Assembly: GCF_030649675.1 (NCBI RefSeq)
Contig: NZ_JAUTDR010000010.1
Span: 9,416-73,415 of the forward strand
Direction: 5' to 3'
Length of the DNA stretch: 64,000 nucleotides
Origin: Haliea sp. E1-2-M8
Lineage (GTDB): Bacteria > Pseudomonadota > Gammaproteobacteria > Pseudomonadales > Halieaceae
Program-made: the position numbers and the translations under genes
The notes under the pieces: generated by a model
Told to the model about the DNA's origin: nothing
Databases searched by the model: none
What the model saw: only the letters and a program-made list of their open reading frames with translations
Shown here: piece after piece, positions 12,201-19,512 of the stretch
Layout: the number at the start of each line of letters is the position of its first letter
How positions within the stretch are numbered: position 1 is the stretch's first letter

Positions 12201-12386
12201 AGCCACCGAGTCCGCCACCACTGTGGCGCTGGCGCCCGGGTAGGAGGCGGTGACCACCACTTGGGGCGGCACCACGTTCGGGTACTGTTCCAGTGGCAGT
12301 TGGCGCAACGCAGCCAGACCGGCCAGCACAATAATCACCGAAATTACCGAAGCAAAAATGGGGCGGTCGATAAAGAAACGCAGCAT
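9234..12386 (-). CDS. RND multidrug efflux permease, HAE-1 type
   Basis: A 1050-residue inner-membrane transporter of the AcrB/MexF class: N-terminal RPIFASVISVIIVLAG, two large periplasmic loops, and twelve predicted helices in two repeats. It should form a trimer that exports hydrophobic compounds with the adjacent adaptor. In helix 4 the usual aspartate pair reads VVDNAIIVMEN, so the second Asp is Asn. The start codon overlaps the adaptor stop by one base (TAATG). No outer-membrane channel gene is linked, so a TolC-type partner must be encoded elsewhere. Confidence 0.94.
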   Translation of the reverse strand: MLRFFIDRPIFASVISVIIVLAGLAALRQLPLEQYPNVVPPQVVVTASYPGASATVVADSVASPLEQEINGVEDMIYMDSTSTDTGTLQLTVTFDIGTDPDQATINVNNRVQAAAPRLPQIVRDMGLRVQSRSTDILLLGVLTSPDDTMGMVEISNYALLNMLDELVRIEGVGDASLFGLQDYAMRVWLDPARLAKHELTTQDVAAALREQNAEYATGRLGAPPNDEADPFTFTVTSEGQLTTPEQFESIVLSSEADGSSLRLGDVARVELGSQDYSFSGTFNGSAAVPFRVYLESGANALDTADRVQEALQDLGQDFPAGLEYTIAYDTTEFVRASIREVVITLLVAVALVVLVTYLFLQNFRATLIPVAAIPVSLIGTFAGMLALGFSLNMLTLFGLVLAIGIVVDNAIIVMENVERLMTEKRMSARQASIETVRQVSGAVLSSTLVLVAVFAPVAFLDGLSGGLYRQFAVTLAVSVVISGVVALTLTPAMCALLLRPQQQEPGKFFRTFNRAFDKLTNGFTLVVSVLLKRPRAGVALLLLFFGATWLLLDRLPVGLLPAEDQGVVRVLGQLPPASSLPRTEAVRDHLAQEIMAMDEVEGYISFAGFDLINGVMRSHALGGFVSLTDWNQRNEQEQSASAVAERVRRLGASVQEANLRSFTPPPIAGLSLTGGVEGYLQVRGDTDVALLETVAGALREATSSRPELAGANVMFEASVPQYHSMVDREKAKAMGVPVSRIYNALQSTIGAMYINDFSYLGRLWRVYLQSESEYRRQPEDLRHVFVRSDSGSMVPMSSLVALERRRGADLLTRFNGYPAVRVMANPAPGYTSGQAKAALEEVSASLPLDADLQMAWIGEAYQLDQASGSGAGAFFMGLLMVFLILAAQYERLALPLAVAAAVPFAVLGGALATLLRGFPNDLYFQVGLLVLVGLAAKNAILIVEFAVQNRRGGMDSATAAINAARQRFRAILMTAATFIIGSLPLMVAGGAGAASRQEIGTVVVGGMLAASSLALVFVPLAYKLLDDLSCWWAGKRSKPVKTGTARAGDV

Positions 12387-13597
12387 TACAGGCCCGCCTG
12401 TGCAGGGGTCCGGGCTAGTTCCCCTTGCATATGGACCCTGGCTGGAACGGTTTCGACCACACTCACGGCACTGCCCGGCCTGAGCGAAACCTGACCGTTC
12501 ACCACCAGCTGATCCCCGGCGGAAAGTCCTGTCAGCACTACCTGCAGGCCTTCCACGATCGGCCCCAGGTTCACCGGCCGTGCCCGGGTTGTCTGGTCGC
12601 CGGAGGCAGTGCCGTTATCGACTGTATATACCTGGGGGCCTGCCGGGCCTTCGGTGACGGCTTTGGGGTCGATCAGCACCACATCCCGGAACACCCGCAG
12701 GGGCAGCTGCAAGCGCACAAACTGGCCCGGCAGCAACTCGCCTTGAGGGTTTGGAAACACCGCGCGCATGTGGATGCTATCCGTCCGCGGGTCGATGCGG
12801 GCATCGGTAAAATTCAACTGGCCGGAATAGGGGAAGGCTTGCCCACGATCCAGAAGCAAGCCGGTTTCTGCCGGCCCACCAGCTCCGTCCGCGAGCGCGA
12901 CCCGACGCGTGGCCGCATCACGGGCGGGCAGTGTGAAATGAACGTGAATGGGGTCGAGCGGCGTGATGGTTGTCAGCAGGGTACCGGCCTCCACCAGATT
13001 ACCTGCCGCGAGGGCCTCAAGCCCAACAATACCGGCCACGGGTGCCTCCACCTGGGCGTAGCGCAGCAGACGTTTCGCGTCGCTCTCGGCGGCCTCAGCT
13101 TTTTGTAGCCTGGCCAGGGCGGCCTGCAGAGCGGTGGTGGCCCTGTCCTTGTCGTGCTCACTGCTGACCTGGCGGGCGAAAAGATCCTGCTGACGGCGCG
13201 ACTCCCGCTCCGAGTTGGCGTGCTCCGCCCGGGCCTCGGCCAGCTCCGCTTCGGTTTGTCGCAGTGCCAGTACATAGGGCTCGGGATCAATCTGAAACAA
13301 GGCCTCGCCCTTTTGGATACGTTGCCCCTCCTGATACAGCCGCTGCTTCAAAACGCCGCCCACCTGCGCACGTAGTTCCACCGCGCCGGGGCTTCGCACC
13401 CGGGCGGCGTACTCGCCATACTGCACCGCCTCGCCGGTTTCCACGATGGCGACGCTCACCGCGGCACCAGGTGTTTTTGGTTTGGGTATGCTCGACTCAG
13501 TGCTGCAGGCGCCGAGCAACACTGCGGCCGCAACAACAGCAAGAGCCAACGGCCAGCGAGGGAGAGTCACTGGGGATATCAAATGCAGCAGGTTCAT
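12386..13597 (-). CDS. RND periplasmic adaptor lipoprotein, MexE/AcrA type
   Basis: The 403-residue protein has a lipoprotein signal peptide ending at the lipobox LLGAC near residue 30. A barrel-sandwich region follows (VGGVLKQRLYQEGQRIQKGEALFQIDP near 75-105), a coiled-coil hairpin of about residues 110-165 rich in Glu, Arg and Ala, and the returning lipoyl half (VEAPVAGIVGLEAL). Beta-barrel and membrane-proximal domains complete it. It links the RND permease to an outer-membrane channel. It is cotranscribed with the permease and follows the AraC regulator on the same strand after about 140 bases. Confidence 0.94.
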   Translation of the reverse strand: MNLLHLISPVTLPRWPLALAVVAAAVLLGACSTESSIPKPKTPGAAVSVAIVETGEAVQYGEYAARVRSPGAVELRAQVGGVLKQRLYQEGQRIQKGEALFQIDPEPYVLALRQTEAELAEARAEHANSERESRRQQDLFARQVSSEHDKDRATTALQAALARLQKAEAAESDAKRLLRYAQVEAPVAGIVGLEALAAGNLVEAGTLLTTITPLDPIHVHFTLPARDAATRRVALADGAGGPAETGLLLDRGQAFPYSGQLNFTDARIDPRTDSIHMRAVFPNPQGELLPGQFVRLQLPLRVFRDVVLIDPKAVTEGPAGPQVYTVDNGTASGDQTTRARPVNLGPIVEGLQVVLTGLSAGDQLVVNGQVSLRPGSAVSVVETVPARVHMQGELARTPAQAGL

Positions 13598-13736
13598 TAA
13601 AAGCGCTCCGGGGACAGGCGGACCAGAATGGGCGGCCAGTCAAACAGGGCTGCATTAAGGAGGGATTAAATGCGAACACGCTTAGTGAAAAGTAGACGGA
13701 TCCCGGGATCAAGATCGAGGTTGCGCAAGGGCGCGA

Positions 13737-14741
13737 CTAATCCCGCTTTACGCCCGGCCTGCGCGCCACGGTCTCAGACGGCAATTCGCCGTACACCTGA
13801 CGATATAGAGCGGCGAAACGCCCAAGTTGGGTAAAGCCGTATTCGGTTGCTATTTGCGTGACGCTGGTATCGCGACAGGATTGCAGTGCAGTACGCACCG
13901 CTTTCAGCCGCGTTTGTTGTACATAGCGCATTGGGGAGATATTCTGGAATCGTCTGAACCCGTCGTACAGGCGGCGCTCGCTGACGCCCGTGAGTTCCAC
14001 CAGCGAGTCCATGGACAGGTTTTCCGAGATATGGTCATGGATGTAATCCATTGCCAGCCTGACATGGCGCGGCCGCACCATCTGCGTATCGTTCAACAGC
14101 GGGGCGGTGTAATTATGATTCAGGGAATAGAGCAGCGCCTTGATGATATTGTCCAGCTCGGTTTCCAGGATCTCGGTATTGCGGTAAAAACTGCACTCCT
14201 GACTGTATTCGCAGATAAACGAGAACAGGTGTCGCCACCAGGATGCGTGTTGCGCGTTGCCATTCTCCATGGCTGTGTCGAACACAAGAGCACCCTGCAC
14301 GGGTATACCGAGGCAGGAAGCGGCGATTCTCTCCAGCCTGTCTTTTGTAATCTGCACCGTGAACTGTCGGCAGTCGTGACTCCAAACCATTTTGGTGAAA
14401 GCCGACGGGTTGATGACCGATGCCCGGGCGGGGTCGGATTCTATCACCTGACCGCCGCTCTCGACCTGGGCCCGTCCTTGTAGCGGCAGCTGGATGAGAT
14501 AGAAATCCTTCAGATAGCCCGGCTCTATACGGCTCTCCGTGCCGTACTGCATATAGTTGAAACTGATCCCGCGGAAGGGCATATGGTAGTGGAAGGCGTC
14601 CACCTGGCCGGTCCGCGAGGAAAGCTGATGGTCACAATACACCTCGCTGACACGGCAACGGGCCTCATCCAGATCAGAGGTCTGAAACAGCCTGTATTCA
14701 GGTCTTCGGATCAACCGGGTCTGGTCCGCAATCTCTTCCAC
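13737..14741 (-). CDS. AraC-family transcriptional regulator
   Basis: A 334-residue regulator with an N-terminal effector domain of the AraC-binding-like type (roughly residues 25-205, including PGYLKDFYLIQLPLQG and VINPSAFTKMVW) and a C-terminal double helix-turn-helix (roughly 225-325; TGVSERRLYDGFRRFQNISPMRYV and VTQIATEYGFTQLGRFAALYR). The GTG start follows an AGG about 8 bases upstream. It lies between the oxidoreductase genes and the RND pump on the same strand, so it probably controls one or both in response to the compound handled here. Confidence 0.9.
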   Translation of the reverse strand: MEEIADQTRLIRRPEYRLFQTSDLDEARCRVSEVYCDHQLSSRTGQVDAFHYHMPFRGISFNYMQYGTESRIEPGYLKDFYLIQLPLQGRAQVESGGQVIESDPARASVINPSAFTKMVWSHDCRQFTVQITKDRLERIAASCLGIPVQGALVFDTAMENGNAQHASWWRHLFSFICEYSQECSFYRNTEILETELDNIIKALLYSLNHNYTAPLLNDTQMVRPRHVRLAMDYIHDHISENLSMDSLVELTGVSERRLYDGFRRFQNISPMRYVQQTRLKAVRTALQSCRDTSVTQIATEYGFTQLGRFAALYRQVYGELPSETVARRPGVKRD

Positions 14742-14844
14742 CGCTGCACCCTTTTCATCCGTCGCCTGTTTGCAGTGGTATCACAAACACCTGGTTACTT
14801 CAAATATAAAATGTTTGCGTCGGGATAACGCCTGTTCCGCGCTG

Positions 14845-15648
14845 CTACTGGTGACTGCTGTCCCCCTCCATCAGCAGCGGCATGAGGGGATAATGCTGCT
14901 CCGGCCCCATGGCGCCGTAGCCGCCGTCCACGGGCACGTCGCCTCCGGTCATGTAGGAAGCTTCGTCTGACGCAACGAAAGAAACCACGGCGGCGACTTC
15001 TTCCGCGTCCGATACCCTGCCCATCAGGTTGTAAGGAGCGGAAACCTTGTCGGCGTGTGTCCGATTGTCGCCGGTCAAACCTTCAAAGGGGTCAGACCAA
15101 CAATGCCCGATCGTCACTGAGTTGACCCGTACGCGTCGTGCTGCGTACTCCACGGCCTGCGTCCTGGACAGATGTCGCAAGGCTGCCTTGGATATGGGAT
15201 AAGCCCAGCGACCGATATGGGGGAACAGTCCGGAAATGGAGCCGACGTTCACGATATTGCCACCTGCGGCGGCGAGGTGCTCAATCGCGATCTCTCCCAG
15301 GATCGCAGGCGATACCGCGTTGGTGTTGAGTGTGGAAAGCCAGGTTTCCCGTGTTGTTTCCGCGCCATCATCGCCGTAGACACAGGCGTTGTTCACCAGA
15401 ATATGCAGGGCGCCGAAGTGCTCGATGGTCCGTGCCACCAGATGGCGCAGATCGTCATCCTGCGTGATATCCGTTTTAACGTAGAGGGCTCTTTCCCCAA
15501 GCTGTGCGGCCAGGGCTTCGCCCTTGTCCCCACTGCGTGCCGCGATCACAACGCTTGCACCATCCGCGTGCAGCTTGCTTGTTATCGCCTTGCCGATGGA
15601 AGCAGCACCACCGGTAATAATAGCCACCTTGTTGTCCAGCCTTGCCAT
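14845..15648 (-). CDS. SDR-family oxidoreductase with an altered glycine motif
   Basis: The 267-residue protein is a classical short-chain dehydrogenase: NNAC near residue 85, catalytic Ser in VGSISG near 137, YPISK with Tyr and Lys near 150-155, and the C-terminal MTGGDVPVDGGYGAMG. The cofactor loop reads TGGAASIG, so the second conserved glycine of TGxxxGxG is alanine-serine in place of the usual glycine. The chain extends beyond the usual end by about 20 residues. It would oxidise an alcohol or reduce a ketone; it sits with a flavin monooxygenase, a CrtI-like oxidoreductase and a TonB receptor. Confidence 0.88.
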   Translation of the reverse strand: MARLDNKVAIITGGAASIGKAITSKLHADGASVVIAARSGDKGEALAAQLGERALYVKTDITQDDDLRHLVARTIEHFGALHILVNNACVYGDDGAETTRETWLSTLNTNAVSPAILGEIAIEHLAAAGGNIVNVGSISGLFPHIGRWAYPISKAALRHLSRTQAVEYAARRVRVNSVTIGHCWSDPFEGLTGDNRTHADKVSAPYNLMGRVSDAEEVAAVVSFVASDEASYMTGGDVPVDGGYGAMGPEQHYPLMPLLMEGDSSHQ

Positions 15649-15669
15649 ATTGATTCTCCCGATAAGCCT

Positions 15670-16257
15670 TCAGTCAAACGCCGGCCAGTCAACCTGTTGA
15701 CCAGTCTCCGGTCCAAAATTCGCGTAGTCGTAATCTGTCTTCAGTGCCAGATTGAGACGATTGTAAGTGGCGAAATCGCTGACCAGATGCACCAATTGCA
15801 GTACCCCCTTGTCAGTCAGGCCGGTGCCTTTCAAAGCCGCAATGTCTCTCTCATCGATGGCACGCGGCTCATCATTCACCTTTAGCGCAAAATCAAGCAC
15901 GACCCTGAGTTCCGCTTCCTTCACCGCAGAGATACCCTCGGCCGCCAGTTCCTGCACGTAGGCCTCTGATGCATTGAGGCCGTGGCCCAGTATCGTGCAG
16001 AAAGCACCCGTACAGTACGCGCAGCCGTTGGCGCGGGACACCAGAATGCCTACGTGTTGAATGGTCTCCTGCGATAACTCACCGGATTCCCACAGGACTT
16101 TGGTAGCTCCGAGCTTGGCCTTCATGAATTCCGGAAAATTCAACTCCAGGAGGAAATGATTGGGCACCTTCCCTTCCATTTCTGTCACCCATTCGAAGAT
16201 CCCCAGGATTTCGGGGTCAGAAATCGAACTCTGTTCATGCAGTTGCAAAAGCGCCAT
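15670..16257 (-). CDS. carboxymuconolactone decarboxylase (AhpD/CMD)-like protein
   Basis: A 195-residue all-helical protein with the AhpD-type signature: SRANGCAYCTGAFCTILG around residues 75-92, containing the CxxC pair and a downstream histidine-free variation (GHGLNASEAYV follows). Family members are either decarboxylases in aromatic breakdown or alkylhydroperoxidase-like peroxidase partners. Here, ten bases separate it from the upstream CrtI-like gene and about 20 from the SDR gene, so it is part of the same transcript. A peroxide-handling role alongside flavoenzymes is one possibility; substrate is unknown. Confidence 0.85.
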   Translation of the reverse strand: MALLQLHEQSSISDPEILGIFEWVTEMEGKVPNHFLLELNFPEFMKAKLGATKVLWESGELSQETIQHVGILVSRANGCAYCTGAFCTILGHGLNASEAYVQELAAEGISAVKEAELRVVLDFALKVNDEPRAIDERDIAALKGTGLTDKGVLQLVHLVSDFATYNRLNLALKTDYDYANFGPETGQQVDWPAFD

Positions 16258-16266
16258 ACAAGCTCC

Positions 16267-17880
16267 TCAAGATAACAATCCACGGGCAACCATATAACCC
16301 GAATTTCCCGCCAGACCCGGACCGGGATGGGTAGAAGCACCGATGTGATACAGATTCCGCACCGGCGTCTGGTGATTCTTCAATGCCTTCAGTGGACGCC
16401 AGAGAAAAAACTGCTGCATACCGCAGTGCCCGGAGTAGGGGTCCCCGCCGACCAGATTGCCATTGATGCTTTCGAGGTCTTTCGGTGACAGAACAACCCT
16501 GCGGCGTATGCTGCCCGCAAGCCCCGGGACATGCTCGCTGATACGCGCCACGATTCTGTCTGCATACCGCTCCGCGATCTGCTGTGTCCATTGCCCGTCC
16601 CCTGGCGCCTCAATCTGCCCGGCTGCATCTCCCCGTATAATCGAAGGGAGCTCCTGCAGCTGGATCCAGAGGATGGCCTTGCCCGCAGGAGCCCGCGAGG
16701 GATCCAGGACCGTGGGCTGTGCCACAACGATCGTCGGCTCTGCCGGCAGCAGGCCGCACCCGGCCTGGCTTACGGCCAGGGAAACCGCATCCAGCCCGCC
16801 GCTCAAGTGCACCATTGCCACATCGTCAAGTTGTGGGTCGCGCCACTGCGGCAGCCGATCCAGCGCCAGATGAATCTGCATGCAGGCGTTGCCAAAGCGG
16901 AAATTCTTCGCCTGTTCTCGCACTGCTTCCGGTACCCAGTCAGGCTCCAGCAGTGATAAATACAGCTGCTGCGGAGTGACGTTACAGATCACGGCGTTTC
17001 TGGCCTCTATTTTACAGCTCTGGCGACTTTGCGCATTCCCGGGCTCCCCGTGCAGACACTCCACGCCCTGCGCCCGGCGGTGCTCGACCACAATCCGCTT
17101 AACGTCACTGTTGACATGCAATTCACCGCCGTACTCCTCGATCAGACCACGGAATGCCCGTACCAGATTTTCGCTGCCGCCCTTGACCACGGGCATACCT
17201 GCAGATTCGAGGCTGAAGGTAATTACCCGGCTCATGGCGCCGGAGAAATTTGCCTCTGGCCCCAGTCCCGTGTGCAAGATCCAGGGCGCCAGCAATGACT
17301 TGGCCAGATCGGACCTGAAATACTGGTCCAGCCAGTCTCTGCTGGACGCCATCGCCTCGCCCGCATACAGGCTGAGCCCGGCAGATCCGCGGGCACGCCA
17401 CTCGCGCCACAGCAGTCGCAGCGTCGCAAGACTCAATATTTCATTGCTCAACAAGCTGAAGGTAAGGTCAGCGTCACGCTCCATTTCGGTCATGGTCCGT
17501 GCGTATCTGTCGCCGTCACCGTCACCCAGAGCGTTGAGCACCGCGATATTTTGTTCGCGAGATGTGCTGAGGACCAGCGATTCTCCGGCAGGGGTGGCCA
17601 CTGCGGTGGGTTTTTCGGTATTGAGATACACCAGGCCATGACGCGCCAGATCTGCTCCCAGTGCCCGATAGCTGGGCGAGGTCACGAACAGTGGATGCCA
17701 CCCCGACAACACATCATGGCGAAATCCTTCCTCGGTGATCTCTGCTGTCTTGATGCACCCGCCAAGGTAGTCGTTGCGCTCGAGCACACAGACCGAGTGA
17801 CCGGCTTTCGCGAGAAGCGCAGCGCAGCAGAGGGAGTTTATCCCGCTGCCGACGAACACAAAGTCATACGTGTTTTTCAT
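16267..17880 (-). CDS. FAD-dependent oxidoreductase of the phytoene desaturase/CrtO-like class
   Basis: The 537-residue flavoprotein opens with a dinucleotide-binding loop (FVFVGSGINSLCCAALL) and the ERNDYLGGCIKT segment that follows FAD-binding strands in CrtI-type enzymes. The C-terminal motif NLYHIGASTHPGPGLAGNSGYM is the conserved FAD-contact end of the phytoene desaturase family. Lack of carotenoid genes nearby argues against carotenoid synthesis; many distant members act on other lipids. Its start overlaps the FMO stop by 17 bases. Desaturation or hydride removal on a terpenoid or sterol-like substrate is an inference. Confidence 0.85.
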   Translation of the reverse strand: MKNTYDFVFVGSGINSLCCAALLAKAGHSVCVLERNDYLGGCIKTAEITEEGFRHDVLSGWHPLFVTSPSYRALGADLARHGLVYLNTEKPTAVATPAGESLVLSTSREQNIAVLNALGDGDGDRYARTMTEMERDADLTFSLLSNEILSLATLRLLWREWRARGSAGLSLYAGEAMASSRDWLDQYFRSDLAKSLLAPWILHTGLGPEANFSGAMSRVITFSLESAGMPVVKGGSENLVRAFRGLIEEYGGELHVNSDVKRIVVEHRRAQGVECLHGEPGNAQSRQSCKIEARNAVICNVTPQQLYLSLLEPDWVPEAVREQAKNFRFGNACMQIHLALDRLPQWRDPQLDDVAMVHLSGGLDAVSLAVSQAGCGLLPAEPTIVVAQPTVLDPSRAPAGKAILWIQLQELPSIIRGDAAGQIEAPGDGQWTQQIAERYADRIVARISEHVPGLAGSIRRRVVLSPKDLESINGNLVGGDPYSGHCGMQQFFLWRPLKALKNHQTPVRNLYHIGASTHPGPGLAGNSGYMVARGLLS

Positions 17881-19396
17881 AAACGACTTCGCCCGGTGTG
17901 GCTACTTGCCTGGTGTATTTCTGCTGCAGCCTGGGCAATATGTGCGCATAGTCACCGGGATCCAGCGCACGAAACCACTGCTTTACACGTGTCGGTACAG
18001 GCAGGTTCATATTCATGTCGTCGAGAAGTTCGTCGATATGGTGGATCGAGAACGGTATGATATTGGTACCTTTGGAGTGTTTGCCGTCGGTCCTCGCTTC
18101 CATCCACGCGAGCTTGCGGTCGGCGTATTCATTCTGTGCCTGCAGCGAGGGCAGCTTGATACCGCCCTCCAGATAGTCCACCAGCCACAGAGCGGCAATT
18201 TCGCAGTTCAGCTGACTGAAGAAAGACGAGTTGTAGCCATTGAACGCCAGGCGTGGAACCCCGATGGGGAGAACAGAGCGGTAGAGGCGGAAGTTGCCGT
18301 CGCGGTCGGTAACTTTCTGCATGATGGCTTCATCCAGAAAAGGGCACACCTGGCGCCAGCCAGTGCCGCAGATCACCACGTCAGCAGGCAGCGTTTCCCC
18401 GCTGTCGAGGATGGCCTTGCCCGGTTCCAGCCGGGTGATTTCCGCGCTTTTTCTTATACTGATCACCCCTGACTCTATCTTTTCGTAGAAGCCGTCGGTG
18501 ACCAGGCTGACGGTTGAGCGCGCGATAGTTTCCAGGGGCTTGTCCGGATGCAGGTCTAGCCGCCGGAGGTGCAACTGCCGCTCGATAACCCATTCCATGG
18601 AACCAAGCATGGCACGCCGCAGCGGGTTCCCGATGCCGTGCAGGAACCGTTCGAATCCACGCAGGCGAATATATCGAAACAGCGCTTCGCTCAGTCGCGT
18701 CAGAAAAAGGTGCTTGAAATTGAGTACATTGGCCAGGTGCTTTGGCAGCTTCCAGATCAGGGTGCGCGCGACAACTGTCGTAGTTGCCGTCGAATCGGCG
18801 ATGGCGTTGGCGACATCGCAGGACGACTTCCCGTAGCCAACAACCAGAACATGTTGATCCCTGACCGCCTGTTTGTCGTTGAATTCGCTGGTGTGTAAAA
18901 CTCTTCCACCATGCGCCTTGAATTCTTCTGCTCCGGGGTACTCCGGAATCAAGGGAACGGAGAAGATGCCATTGGCAATGATCAGATAATCGAAATACTG
19001 CGTTGTGAACTGATCGCCACCTGCAGGCTTCGTTGTCCGCACCGTGATTGCCCAGCGCATGGCCTGTTCTTCGAAGCTTGCATCGGTAACTTCCGAGTTC
19101 AAGTGAATGTAGTCGAGAATGCCGAAATGCACAGCATACGAATGCATATAGGCTTGCACCTGTTCTCCACTGGGCCACTCCGGATAATCCGACGGCATGG
19201 GATAATCCGAGAGTGCATACGTCGAACGCGGATTCTGCGTGGTGAGGCCGGGGTAGCGCCGGGATGCCGACCAGACCCCCCCAACATCCGCCTCCTTCTC
19301 ATAGACCGTTACATCGTATCCCATGGCGTCAAAGACTCTGGCGGCACTCAGCCCGCCGAACCCTGCGCCTACGATACATATGGTTTTAATCGACAT
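17864..19396 (-). CDS. flavin-containing monooxygenase (class B, BVMO/FMO-like)
   Basis: A 510-residue enzyme with an N-terminal FAD loop (CIVGAGFGGLSAARVFD), the VYEKEADVGGVW segment, a second nucleotide loop VVGYGKSSCDVANAIA near residue 190, and between them GGRVLHTSEFND, which fits the class B fingerprint xGxxxHxxxF/Y. The late VICGTGWR stretch matches the family ATGY-like motif. It should insert one oxygen from O2 using NADPH, either into a ketone or on a heteroatom. It follows the TonB receptor gene by 116 bases and overlaps the CrtI-like gene. Confidence 0.88.
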   Translation of the reverse strand: MSIKTICIVGAGFGGLSAARVFDAMGYDVTVYEKEADVGGVWSASRRYPGLTTQNPRSTYALSDYPMPSDYPEWPSGEQVQAYMHSYAVHFGILDYIHLNSEVTDASFEEQAMRWAITVRTTKPAGGDQFTTQYFDYLIIANGIFSVPLIPEYPGAEEFKAHGGRVLHTSEFNDKQAVRDQHVLVVGYGKSSCDVANAIADSTATTTVVARTLIWKLPKHLANVLNFKHLFLTRLSEALFRYIRLRGFERFLHGIGNPLRRAMLGSMEWVIERQLHLRRLDLHPDKPLETIARSTVSLVTDGFYEKIESGVISIRKSAEITRLEPGKAILDSGETLPADVVICGTGWRQVCPFLDEAIMQKVTDRDGNFRLYRSVLPIGVPRLAFNGYNSSFFSQLNCEIAALWLVDYLEGGIKLPSLQAQNEYADRKLAWMEARTDGKHSKGTNIIPFSIHHIDELLDDMNMNLPVPTRVKQWFRALDPGDYAHILPRLQQKYTRQVATPGEVVYEKHV

Positions 19397-19512
19397 GTCG
19401 TCCCTTTCCGCAGGTCGGTGATTTCAAGTTGTCGCTACCGGGCTTGTTCTGGGCGTGTCTGCTCATGTCAGCGGCACGAGCGCTCATTAGCGCGCGGTAC
19501 AGGGTTTATTGC

